Positions 55,101 through 63,924 of a DNA stretch of 64,000 bases are shown one piece after another. This DNA comes from Tausonia pullulans. Lineage: Eukaryota; Basidiomycota; Tremellomycetes; Cystofilobasidiales; Mrakiaceae. A program made the position numbers and the translations under genes. The first letter of the stretch is position 1, and every line of letters starts with the position of its first letter. Location: NCBI GenBank assembly GCA_951802195.1, contig OX637625.1:806001-870000 (forward strand). Direction: 5' to 3'. Below the pieces are notes generated by a model, which searched no databases, had not been told where the DNA came from, and saw only the letters and a list, made by a program, of their open reading frames with translations.

Positions 55101-55815
55101 GCTGTCGTACGGCTCGGCTAGCGAGCAGAGGGGACAGATAGAAGCGATCAATGCGGCGATCTGCTCGCGTGATGCCAGTATAGTTTGTGTATTCGCGCTG
55201 GAGCGGGTATAGGGATCGGTATGGGTCAGAGAGGGCAAAGTCCCGGGCCAGCCGGCACATTTCCTCCTTTCCTGCGTTCTGGGTAGATTGGCTCATCCCG
55301 TCGAGATAGCTGTCCTCCACACAGTTCCAGTCCCCTCCCAGCAGGAGAGGAATGTCAGAGTGGGCAGGTACCTTGCGAGATAGAGTAGAGAGGAATTCCT
55401 TTGTCGAACGGCCATTCGTCTGGCCGTCTCGGCAAGGGACGTAGACTGCAGCCACCCTGACGGCTTCGCCGGCGATGACAAAAACGGCATCCGTCAGGTT
55501 GGTTCGTAAGATGGCAGAGGAGCGGGAGATGGATCTGGTCCTAGTCGGAGGGGTATCAGGAGGGAGGAATCGAGAGGCATGCCGCCAGAGGATGGCCGTC
55601 TGGCAGTCAACCGTAAAGATCGAGCCGAAGCCCATATCTTCACACTCAGCTGTCCAGGTCGCTACCTGATCTGGTGTTGTGCATGCCACTTCTGAGAGAA
55701 GGTATATGTCTGCCTTGGATCGTGAATAGAGGGAGAGGAGGAGACTGCGGGCGCGATCTCGCGTGAACACCCTCTGGATGTTCGCCGCGACGATCTGGAC
55801 ATCGTTGTACACCAT
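52141..55815 (-). CDS. LINE ORF2: endonuclease and reverse transcriptase
   Basis: 1,224 residues. Residues 1-240 form an APE-type endonuclease (IVAANIQRVF, LLSEVA, GGDWNCVEDS, ADRRIDRFYLS, and SSHKP in place of the usual SDHxP). The reverse transcriptase spans about residues 460-760 with IHLIFKKKGD, NYRPISLVNVDARIF, QVDFEKAYDRVSH, GVRQGDPAAP and the catalytic FADD in KVLLFADDLSI. A C-terminal CCHC motif, CALC...HLFDEPC, lies near residue 1,110. Its ATG overlaps the ORF1 stop (TAATG), suggesting stop-and-restart translation. It nicks target DNA and copies the element RNA in place. Confidence 0.95.
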   Translation of the reverse strand: MVYNDVQIVAANIQRVFTRDRARSLLLSLYSRSKADIYLLSEVACTTPDQVATWTAECEDMGFGSIFTVDCQTAILWRHASRFLPPDTPPTRTRSISRSSAILRTNLTDAVFVIAGEAVRVAAVYVPCRDGQTNGRSTKEFLSTLSRKVPAHSDIPLLLGGDWNCVEDSYLDGMSQSTQNAGKEEMCRLARDFALSDPYRSLYPLQREYTNYTGITRADRRIDRFYLSPLLASRAVRQRFLPRPSGHLYSSHKPIELSLTFPGAIEHGPGSYKIGTHLLKITGFVEYFLFHIPEWYHDALTETRDPFGAWDETKLQIADHASDISRHLARMSRVSGGDPHRSILHGHALRAHLEPANTSEYAVKQRLKIVRQADTIAALRPLDNPAAAAIANNENILATAHAFYTTLYETKTTPAAEHANVLRYVTNTLDNSQSRTLEKPFELDELRRATFRSNRNKTPGSDGIPVEFYQATWAAVGPILLSLLNLVPETSLRSASQREAHIHLIFKKKGDRDQIANYRPISLVNVDARIFSLAINSRLLTVVDTLIDGDQTGFLPGRDSGRNISSLQLAIDDEDLLPGVLAQVDFEKAYDRVSHDFVGPCLSHMGFGPRAAAWITSTMTSQTARLMINGWMGQAIDIRSGVRQGDPAAPTIFALLLEPLACMLRHRLPPANPSPLHERKVLLFADDLSIRCRTWSEVDEATVCLREYEKAAASKLNYQKSLLYPLGSCRTDAPTMYHEWRVQTLSFDFLGVPCGRTVNGPACWRDVIGKLKARLARIPLHDLPLLARCNVINQYIYSKIIYLDRFLPCPDDILEDLEATAYKSLYRSKHHDVSRERLETPRDLGGFGFTPLRFRLIKARAQWAGDVLFRPELPASIRIRKRIIHTMSLDPGAYRMLTRTIFRDGEFISGPRPANFSWVGVFLSPVEGQWFFPAVWWNAIPMLRRALPARWQAYLRAWFEEISFDTSYWNQNRWRNAVHWMSTFGTDSQLQLGLLFIHTNLGRLDAPREPHGAHSRTLANRGLIIPKGWQDHFPALTKIDWKRQWCLLKAVSRASPEDVDLAHRFSLYSLHPGKHTAAAFLADGTATPHNRSKRCALCLTAPVESFFHLFDEPCPVVRAIWSAAAARASPSLPSHPPSLQTLVCPTPSPPRAAFLFHCIFVARTWRFVRRRRYSKIAALDPVTDEEIRKIASTIRQTHWQSSMRWMASSGQMAGTAVGAAIDPG

Positions 55816-57710
55816 TATTCTTCCATGTCCTCGGCTTCAGCCAAGGTCACGAGGGTGCGCTCGATGGATGCCTGAGAGGACGGCGTGGAGGGGATGAGAG
55901 AAGGAGTAGAGGGTGGGTTCAGGAGGAGCGAAGATGGCGGGGATGGGGATGGGGGCGGGGGAGACGATGGTGACAGGGGAGGTGGAGTGGAAGATGGATG
56001 CTCGTCTTCGACCTGCATCCCGTCTTCCTTCCTCGTCAGATCCCCTTCGTTGTCATCCTCTATGGCGCTCCGTGTATGGCTGGGTTGCGAGTCCGCATTG
56101 CGCGGTGCTTGCTCTGAGTGGGGGTGGGGGGGGCCGACGTGGGCAGGAGGTGTGGCCACCTCCGTCGTGACTTCAGTCGGCCTGTTCAGTGACCTCCTTT
56201 TGGATTTTTGTACGAGCTGGTATCCATCCAGGTCTGTTCCCGGTTCGACAGGTCTCTGGGGGGGTCCTTCGGTTGGTGCTCGCGCATTCGCTGGAAGGTT
56301 TGCCTTCGGACGACCTGGGCATCGGGCCGATGGGTGAGCGTGCGATCCACATCCGCCACACTCTGGAGCAGTGGGACACTCGGCACGAGCGTGCTCAAAT
56401 GAGTGGCAGTAGTAGCAGTACGTCGAGGCTTGACGGGATGGAGAGTTTTTCCCAGTGCCGGGTTGGACAGGTTTGAAGATGACATGATGGTTGACCCAAC
56501 CGGGTAGCTGTTGAGGGAATGCATTCGCCCTCGGCATCGTCTTGGAGCCAGAGAGGTCGAGCAGAACTCTAACCCGGCCAGTTGGGACGCCGGGTAAGCG
56601 GGCGTAATACTGGCGCTGGAATATGATGACTCTGTCTCCAGAGGCTTCTACTTGTTTGCGGAACTCCTCCTCCACTCCTTTGCCTTTTTCGAAGTTCACC
56701 AGCAGACCTTCCTGCAGGAGCTTGTTTTGGGAATTGTAGCACGCGTGGATCTGAGGTTTCACCCCTCTCACGTTCAGCGGCAGGGACTGTAGTTGGGTCA
56801 GGATGTCTTGAGCATCTTCTTCAGAGTCGACTAGGAGGAGCATTCTGTCTTGAGGGTCCTTGACAGGACGGATCATGAAAGACAGTCGTTCGTCGCACTT
56901 GGAGATTGCGAGAGAGATCTCGAAGGGAGTGGTATCTCGAGGGACTGAGATGGCTAGACAGTTCCCGCGGTCGGTAGCCAAGGCTGGGGCGATTGGGGTA
57001 TTGTCCTGCGGAGGTTGTTGATCCGTTCCGAAGGCGAAGGTGAACTGGGGCTGGGTGCCAGACGAGTCACGTTGCCTCGCAGCTGAGTTTGTAGGATGAG
57101 CCTGTTTGGCGGCGTTTGCATATGAGCGGCCGATGGCGTTCGGCTGGGATTTCGCGGCGGCGCGAGTGCGAGTGCCGGCGGAGGTCGCCGGCGCGGGCGA
57201 CGCGGTGCCGGGGACGAGGGGAGGTTGTTGAGAGAGAGTCTCGCCTGTAGAGCGAGACGTTGTGAGACGCGTCACTTCGGACGTGGGGGATAGAGCGGCA
57301 TTGAGGTCGCTGATGGCTGAGCTCGACCGCGTAATACGGCGAGTTGAGGGGGTTGCAGGGGTTCTGCGGAGGGGGGAGGGAGAAGAGAGGAGGGCCGTGG
57401 GGCTGATATGGATGTGAGGCGTGGTAGGGTTGGTAGGGTTGGTAGGGTTGGTAGGGTTGGTAGGGTTGGTAGGGTTGGTAGGAGTGCTAGGGGTGCTAGG
57501 ACTGGTCGGATGGGCCGGTGGGCTGAGGGTGGGTTTGTTGACGGGCGTTTGGAGACGTTCGTCGACGCGAGAGGGCGTATTGGTCGCGTCTTGGACGCTG
57601 GGGGTTTCATCGGATCCGCTCTTTCTCTTTGCTGAAGAGGGAGGGTCTGGGGGATCCTTGGGAGCCTTGAGGGCTTCTTGGAGTCGCTTGGGGGTTGATT
57701 CACTAGGCAT
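55815..57710 (-). CDS. LINE ORF1: nucleic-acid-binding protein with two CCHC knuckles
   Basis: 631 residues from MPSESTPKRLQEALK. The N-terminal third is Pro/Thr/Ser-rich with an in-frame TNP repeat (57,417-57,482). A folded middle part (about residues 265-430) carries an RRM-like pattern (RMLLLVDSEEDAQDILTQL, GRVRVLLDLSGS). Two CX2CX4HX4C knuckles follow (CYYCHSFEHARAEC and CGGCGSHAHPSARC). The C-terminus is acidic and Pro-rich. The role in this family is binding element RNA. I start at the ATG at 57,710: the longer open frame upstream reads through the neighbouring VNTR element and is accidental. Confidence 0.92.
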   Translation of the reverse strand: MPSESTPKRLQEALKAPKDPPDPPSSAKRKSGSDETPSVQDATNTPSRVDERLQTPVNKPTLSPPAHPTSPSTPSTPTNPTNPTNPTNPTNPTNPTTPHIHISPTALLSSPSPLRRTPATPSTRRITRSSSAISDLNAALSPTSEVTRLTTSRSTGETLSQQPPLVPGTASPAPATSAGTRTRAAAKSQPNAIGRSYANAAKQAHPTNSAARQRDSSGTQPQFTFAFGTDQQPPQDNTPIAPALATDRGNCLAISVPRDTTPFEISLAISKCDERLSFMIRPVKDPQDRMLLLVDSEEDAQDILTQLQSLPLNVRGVKPQIHACYNSQNKLLQEGLLVNFEKGKGVEEEFRKQVEASGDRVIIFQRQYYARLPGVPTGRVRVLLDLSGSKTMPRANAFPQQLPGWVNHHVIFKPVQPGTGKNSPSRQASTYCYYCHSFEHARAECPTAPECGGCGSHAHPSARCPGRPKANLPANARAPTEGPPQRPVEPGTDLDGYQLVQKSKRRSLNRPTEVTTEVATPPAHVGPPHPHSEQAPRNADSQPSHTRSAIEDDNEGDLTRKEDGMQVEDEHPSSTPPPLSPSSPPPPSPSPPSSLLLNPPSTPSLIPSTPSSQASIERTLVTLAEAEDMEE

Positions 57711-57748
57711 ATGGTAGGGTGACCTGGTTTGACCTGGTGGTGGTCTGA

Positions 57749-58458
57749 TTTTTTTTTTTGTATTTAAGTCATGAGTTATACGTGGAGAACGAGGTAACCC
57801 TATGAGAGATAGCGAGTTGTAGCTAGATAGAGGGAGAGCGGACATGACCGAGCGCGAGAACGTCGGGCGAGGCGCCGTGGGAAGAGGGTTGGCCGAAACA
57901 CTGGGGATGGTTGGCCGGACGGCGTGATGGGCGCCGTGAGAGGGGGGGGGGGTTGGTCGAACCACCGGGGATGGTTGGCCGGACGGCGTGATGGGCGCCG
58001 TGAGAGGGGGGGTCGAACCACCGGGATGGTGGTTGGCCGGAAGAGGGTTGGTCGAACCACTGGGGATGGTTGGCCGGACGGCGTGATGGGCACCGTGGGA
58101 GGGGGGTTGGTCGAACCACCGGGGATGGTGGTTGGCCGGAAGGGGGTTGGTCGAACCACCGGGATGGTGGTTGGCCGGAAGAGGGTTGGTCGAACCACTG
58201 GGGATGGTTGGCCGGACGGCGTGATGGGCACCGTGGGAGGGGGGTTGGTCGAACCACCGGGGATGGTTGGCCGGACGGCGTGATGGGCGCCGTGAGAGGG
58301 GGGGTCGAACCACCGGGATGGTGGTTGGCCGGAAGAGGGTTGGTCGAACCACTGGGGATGGTTGGCCGGACGGCGTGATGGGCACCGTGGGAGGGGGGTT
58401 GGTCGAACCACCGGGGATGGTGGTTGGCCGGAAGGGGGTTGGTCGAACCACCGGGATG
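57749..58458 (-). mobile_element. VNTR-plus-LINE-tail element next to LINE 5' end
   Basis: Minus orientation. Poly(T) and shared tail at 57,749-57,835, unique stretch, then array blocks in an irregular order up to ccaccgggatg at 58,458. It is flanked by ctga(tt) at 57,745-57,750 and 58,459-58,464. Removing it joins the LINE leader to ctgattgcggcaacctctcc, so it may sit inside the LINE 5' UTR. Confidence 0.85.
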
Positions 58459-58538
58459 CTGATTGCGGCAACCTCTCCAGCCTGGCTACCTGGTTGGAAC
58501 GGGGTCGTTGACGTTCATCAAGAGACCATCCGATGATC

Positions 58539-58610
58539 TCCTTTGTTGTCTAACGGCTATGATATGACGCTCTCACCGTCAAGGCCCGGGTTCGACTCCC
58601 GGCAAGGGAA
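58539..58610 (+). tRNA. tRNA-Glu(CTC), right border of nest
   Basis: Same 72 nt as 10,903-10,974, with about 15 bp of upstream sequence (gatgatctcc-type) also shared, so it derives from that unit position. Confidence 0.96.
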
Positions 58611-58848
58611 TCTCCTTTTTGCCATGCCAGCCTCGTCAGTGCAGTCAGTGCAGTCTCGGTTTGGGATGTCTGCAGGCGCGGGCGGCGGGCACGGCGGTCG
58701 GAGCGGCGGCAGTAGCAGCGGCCCCCCGCGCGCATCCCATCTTGCTTTCCCGCCACTAAGCATCCCTTTTATCCCAAGTTCGTCCTCACGGACGTTGATG
58801 ACGTCGAGGCCAGCGACCGCGCCCTTGGAGTACGTGCCGTTCGACTGG
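58611..58848. other. spacer to inverted copy 3
   Basis: No feature recognised; unlike the spacer that follows the same tRNA in the arrays. Confidence 0.5.
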
Positions 58849-58855
58849 CCGCGGA

Positions 58856-58980
58856 GATGGCGTGAGGCCGAGATGGCGTGAGGCCGAGATGGCGGGAGGC
58901 CGAGATGGCGGGAGGCCGAGATGGCGTGAGGCCGAGATGGCGGGAGGCCGAGATGGCGTGAGGCCGAGATGGCGGGATGT
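58856..58980 (-). repeat. imperfect 16-bp repeat array, inverted copy
   Basis: Reverse complement of the 2,417-2,513 array with more gatggcgggaggccga units. Confidence 0.85.
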
Positions 58981-59100
58981 CAGAAGACGTTCCGGACCAG
59001 CAGCACCCAGTCGCGATATATGCGCCTACTCACTCGAGACAGGCGTAGACGACAATCGAAGAGCTGACGGTTGGCGTCGAGTTTTCGACCAGTGTGGAGT

Positions 59101-59195
59101 GCGAGTATGGGACAGTGGTTACTCCGTTGCCCTGCTATGTACAGCTGCATAGGCAATGCCCTCTGGGTGCGTCGGTTCGAATCCGTCTGCTCGCG
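59101..59195 (+). tRNA. tRNA-Ser(GCT) with intron, inverted copy
   Basis: As 2,197-2,291 except one intron base (gctgcata in place of gctgcaca). Confidence 0.9.
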
Positions 59196-59405
59196 TGCTT
59201 CCTTTTGGCGGCAACGATCATCGTCGAGGGAGACGAAAGCATCTCAGATGACTGCCCCGTCGTCTCCGCTGATGAGCTTGGTCGGCCGCAAGGACGGAGG
59301 ACGGAGGACGGAGGGCGGAGGGATGTCGCGGCGGCGGGGATGAGGCGAGAATGCGAGGGCGAAGGGATGGGAATCGTCAGGGACGTACTACCACCACCCG
59401 TTGTC

Positions 59406-59477
59406 GTCGGGATCGTATAATGGTTAGTACAAGGTGTTAACACCGCCTAGACCCGGGTTCAATTCCCGGTCCTGATA
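59406..59477 (+). tRNA. tRNA-Val(AAC), inverted copy
   Basis: As 1,915-1,986, reversed. Confidence 0.95.
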
Positions 59478-60037
59478 TGCCTGAGATGGCTGAGGTGCCT
59501 GAGATGGCTGAGGTGCACATGCACACAGGTGACCTGCACACAGGTGACCTGCACGGGTGGCCGTCTTCTTTTGTCGCTCTCGAACTCGATGGCGCAAGAG
59601 AGAAGCGGCCAGGGAAATGCGCTGCTGTGTGGACGGGGGTGCAATTCGGCATGCACCTCGAGAGTTGATGCAGTTCCGAAGGACGTGGACGACACTGCAT
59701 ACATCGGGAGTGGAAGGGGGAGAGAGTCTGGATGGCATACCCCGACGGCGAATCAGCCACGGCTGCGAGTCGCCATCACCGGCACTTGCTCCCGGCGCTT
59801 GCTGCTCCCGACACTCACTCCGAGGACAGTCTCTTTCTCTTGCTAGACAGGCCTCTGTCCATCTGCCTGCGGGACACAAGCTGATCGTTCCTCCTCTATC
59901 AATCGCACTTGCCTCCGTCTCACCCGCGCTCAGAGGCGCATAAGCCCCCACGTGCCGTGCGCTCCTGGCTCCAGCCCCCACGCATCAACATCTCTCGTGG
60001 CTGACTCTGATGCAGAGGGGACCACTCGACTGGCGAG

Positions 60038-61620
60038 TTTTTTTTTTTTGTATTTAAGTCATGAGTTATACGTAGAGAACGAGGTAACCCTATGAGAGAT
60101 GATGATTCGTAGCTAGATAGAAGGAAAGCGAAAATGAAAGTAGGGATGGAAGGAAAACAAAAGATGGGTTATGGACATAGGCCCATTAGAAAAGGTAAGA
60201 TATTAAGATGACCAGATACACCAAGCATTGGCGATGTAACACCAGCCATACTTCCCCACCCCTGACCTGCTTTTCACCCGGGATCGATGGCGGCACCGAC
60301 AGCAGTACCAGCCATCTGGCCACTGCCAGCCATCCACCTCATGCTCGACTGCCAGTGTGTCTGCCGGATCGTAGACGCGATCTTGCGGATCTCCTCGTCC
60401 GTGACAGGGTCGAGGGCTGCGATCTTGCTGTATCTCCGCCTCCGGACGAATCGCCATGTCCGGGCTACAAAGATGCAGTGGAAGAGGAAGGCCGCCCTCG
60501 GCGGCGACGGTGTCGGGCAGACAAGCGTCTGGAGGGAGGGGGGATGGGAGGGGAGTGAAGGAGAGGCACGCGCTGCCGCAGCCGACCAGATAGCGCGAAC
60601 GACGGGACACGGCTCGTCGAAGAGGTGGAAGAAGGACTCGACGGGGGCCGTCAGGCACAGCGCACATCGCTTGGAACTGTTGTGCGGCGTAGCGGTTCCG
60701 TCGGCGAGGAATGCCGCAGCAGTATGCTTTCCTGGGTGGAGACTGTACAGCGAGAAGCGGTGGGCCAAGTCGACGTCTTCGGGCGACGCTCGGGACACGG
60801 CCTTGAGCAAGCACCACTGACGCTTCCAATCGATCTTGGTAAGCGCCGGAAAGTGGTCTCGCCACCCCTTTGGGATGATGAGGCCGCGGTTGGCTAGAGT
60901 ACGACTGTGTGCGCCGTGGGGCTCACGAGGAACGTTCAGCCGGCCAAGGTTTGTGTGGATAGGGTGGAGACCCAGCCGCAACTGGCTATCTGTACCGAAC
61001 GTAGACATCCAGTGGACAGTGTTCCTCCAGCGGTTTTGATTCCAGTAGCTCATGTCAAAGCTGATTTCTTCGAACCATGCCCGGAGGTAAGCCTGCCATC
61101 GTGCAGGGAGAGCTCCTTGGAGCGTTGTGATGGCATTCCACCAGGCGGCTGGGAAGAACCATTGACCTTCCACTGGGGAAAGGAATACGCCTACCCAGCT
61201 GAAATTGGCGGGCCGAGGTCCTCTGATGAACTCTCCATCCCTGAAGATGGTGCGAGTCAGCATTCTATAAGCCCCTGGGTCGAGGCTCATGGTATGGATG
61301 ATCCGCTTGCGAATACGGATCGATGCGGGAAGCTCCGGTCGGAAGAGCACATCGCCAGCCCACTGGGCGCGCGCTTTGATGAGCCGGAATCGGAGTGGCG
61401 TGAAGCCGAAGCCGCCGAGGTCTCGAGGGGTTTCCAGACGCTCCCTGCTGACGTCATGGTGTTTCGATCGGTAGAGGGACTTGTAGGCCATTGCCTCGAG
61501 GTCTTCCAGGATATCGTCTGGGCACGGCAGGAAGCGGTCCAGGTAGATGATCTTCGAGTAGATGTACTGGTTGATGACGTTGCATCGCGCAAGGAGAGGG
61601 AGGTCGTGCAGCGGGATGCG
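60038..61620 (-). mobile_element. 5'-truncated LINE, young copy 1
   Basis: Holds the last 449 or so codons of ORF2 (start of homology ARIPLHDLPLLARCN) to the stop at 60,274, the 3' UTR and poly(T) at 60,038. The reading frame is undamaged. It split the spacer at ctggcgag/gagcttgcc. The string gcgag occurs at both junctions (60,033-60,037 and 61,618-61,622), but it is also present in the LINE at that point, so target duplication and 5' microhomology cannot be told apart. Confidence 0.93.
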
Positions 61621-61690
61621 AGGAGCTTGCCAAGTCTGCCGAAGGATGGCGTATCGTGTTCTCCATCGTGTTGGCAGAAACACCTGCTCC

Positions 61691-61763
61691 GGGGATTTAG
61701 CTCAGTTGGTAGAGCGTACGCTTAGCATGTGTAAGGTCATGAGTTCAACTCTTATAGTCTCCA
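61691..61763 (+). tRNA. tRNA-Ala(AGC), inverted copy
   Basis: As 1,214-1,286, reversed. It is sandwiched between two LINE insertions, both in minus orientation. Confidence 0.96.
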
Positions 61764-62105
61764 AGCATTGCTCCTCTTCACAGGAGGAGTATGCAGTTTT
61801 GCCAGTTGTGCGATGCGCCAAATCTGTGCGTTCTTTTTTTTTCTTCTTGACGTAGTGGGTACCTTCCCCGTTGCCCTTGCCACGACTCGCCACCTCGGCT
61901 CTGTGCCTGGCCACTTCCGCACCGGCGCTCCTGCGCTCCTGCGCTCCTGCGCCTCTGCGCCTGCACCCTCGCCTTTGTTCATTCGACGTGCTTCGGATGA
62001 TCTGCACCCGCGCCGCCGAGGGACACACAACGCAGTCCCGACGGCGACGGAGGGATGAGGGCCAGGGGGTCGGTCAGGGGGTCAGGGGGTCAGGAGGGTG
62101 GGGAC

Positions 62106-62247
62106 GGGGGGCGAGGGGCGAGGGGCGAGGGGCGAGGGGCGAGGGGCGAGGGGCGAGGGGCGAGGGGCGAGGGGCGAGGGGCGAGGGGCGAGGGGCGAGG
62201 GGCGAGGGGCGAGGGGCGAGGGGCGAGGGGCGAGGGGCGAGGGGCGA
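62106..62247 (-). repeat. minisatellite, 7-bp, about 20 units, inverted copy
   Basis: Reverse complement of the cccctcg array. The second young LINE inserted three to six bases from its edge. Confidence 0.95.
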
Positions 62248-62253
62248 GAGTAG

Positions 62254-63924
62254 TTTTTTTTTGTATTTAAGTCATGAGTTATACGTAGAGAACGAGGTAA
62301 CCCTATGAGAGATGGTGATTCGTAGCTAGATAGAAGGAAAGCGAAAATGAAAGTAGGGGTAGAAGGAAAACAAAGGATGGGTTATGGACATAGGCCCATT
62401 AGAAAAAGGTAAGATATCAAAATGTCCGGCTAATTCAAGCGGTGGCTATGGTCTATAGTCTAGCCATACTTCTCCATCCCTGACCTGCTGTTCACCCAGG
62501 ATCGATGGCGGCACCGAGGGCAGTACCAGCCATCTGGCCACTGCCAGCCATCCACCTCGTACTCGACTGCCAGAGTGTCCGTCGGATTGTGGACGCGATC
62601 TTGCGGATTTCCTCGTCCGTGACAGGATCGAGGGCTGCGATCTTGCTGTACCTCCGCCTCCGGACGAATCGCCATGTCCGGGCTACAAAGATGCAGTGGA
62701 AGAGAAAGACCGCCCTCGGCGGCGACGGTGTCGGGCAGACGAGCGTCTGGAGGGAGGGAGGATAGGAGGGGAGCGAAGGCGAGGCACGTGCAGCAGCCGC
62801 CGACCAGATAGCGCGCACGACGGGACACGGCTCGTCGAAGAGGTGGAAGAAGGACTCGACGGGGGCCGTCAGGCACAGCGCACATCGCTTGGACCTGTTG
62901 TGCGGCGTAGCGGTTCCGTCGGCGAGGAATGGCGCAGCAGTGTGCTTTCCTGGGTGAAGACTGTACAGCGAGAAGCGGTGGGCCAAGTCGACGTCTTCGG
63001 GCGACGCTCGGGACACGGCCTTGAGCAAGCACCACTGCCGCTTCCAATCGATCTTGGTAAGCGCCGGAAAGTGGTCTTGCCATCCCTTTGGGGTGATGAG
63101 GTCGCGGTTGGCTAGAGTACGACTGTGTGCGCCGTGGGGCTCACGAGGGACGTTCAGCCGGCCAAGGTTCGTGTGGGTAGGGAGGAAACCCAGCCGCAAC
63201 TGGCTATCTGTACCGAACGTAGACATCCAGTGGACAGTGTTCCTCCAGCGGTCTTGATTCCAGTAGCTCATGTCAAAGCTGATTTCTTCGAACCATGCCC
63301 GGAGGTAAGCCTGCCATCGTGCAGGGAGAGCTCTTCGGAGCCTTGGGATGGCATTCCACCAGACGGCTGGGAAGAACCATTGACCTTCCACTGGGGAAAG
63401 GAATACGCCTAACCAGCTGAAATTGGCGGGCCGGGGTCCACTGATGAACTCTCCATCCCTGAAGATGGTGCGAGTCAGCTTTCTATAAGCTTCTGGATCG
63501 AGGCTCATGGTATGGATGATGCGCTTGCGAATGCGGATCGATGCGGGGAGCTCCGGGTGGAAGAGCACATCGCCCGCCCACTGAGCTCGCGCTTTGATGA
63601 GCCGGAATCGGAGTGGCGTGAAGCCGAAGCCGCCGAGGTCTCGAGGGGTTTCTAGACGTTCCCTGCTGACGTCGTGGTGTTTCGATCGGTAGAGGGACTT
63701 GTAGGCCGTTGTCTCGAGGTCTGTCAGGATATCGTCTGGGCACGGCAGGAAGCGGTCCAGGTAGATGACCTTCGAGTAGATGTACTGGTTGATGACGTTG
63801 CATCGCGCAAGGAGAGGGAGGTCGTGCAGCGGGATGCGAGCAAGACGAGCCTTCAGCTTGCCGATGATCTCTCGCCAGTGAGCAGGCCCGTTGACCGTGC
63901 GACCGCATGGAACGCCGAGGAAGT
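62254..63924 (-). mobile_element. 5'-truncated LINE, young copy 2
   Basis: Carries ORF2 from FLGVPCGRTVNGPA to its stop at 62,492 in an undamaged frame, then the 3' UTR and poly(T). Perfect 6-bp repeats gagtag (62,248-62,253 and 63,925-63,930) flank it and are not part of the LINE sequence there, so this is a true target duplication. Scattered substitutions separate it from the other two copies. Confidence 0.94.

Larger units (their letters stand above)
51907..57748 (-). mobile_element. non-LTR retrotransposon (LINE), near full length
   Basis: About 5.8 kb, minus strand. It has a short visible 5' leader of about 38 nt, ORF1 (57,710-55,815), ORF2 (55,815-52,141), a 3' UTR of about 230 bp, and a terminal gacttaaatac plus poly(A) seen as poly(T) at 51,907. 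Both ORFs are open. A VNTR element abuts the 5' end, so the true 5' end may lie a little further, up to about 58,535. Domain order (CCHC ORF1; APE-type endonuclease, RT and CCHC in ORF2; no RNase H seen) fits the L1/Tad-like LINEs of fungi, but clade is not assigned. Confidence 0.93.

Noticed and set aside
57417-57482. ggtaggGTT-type run as a telomeric repeat
   Set aside because: It is an in-frame 9-bp repeat encoding Thr-Asn-Pro inside LINE ORF1.
55815-58451. A single 878-codon open frame covering ORF1 and the VNTR element upstream
   Set aside because: The upstream part crosses a poly(T) tail and a minisatellite. Repeats without stops keep the frame open by chance. ORF1 begins at 57,710.
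61574-61683. Fusion of tRNA-spacer sequence to LINE ORF2 as a new gene
   Set aside because: The open frame merely continues across the truncation junction of a 5'-truncated insertion.
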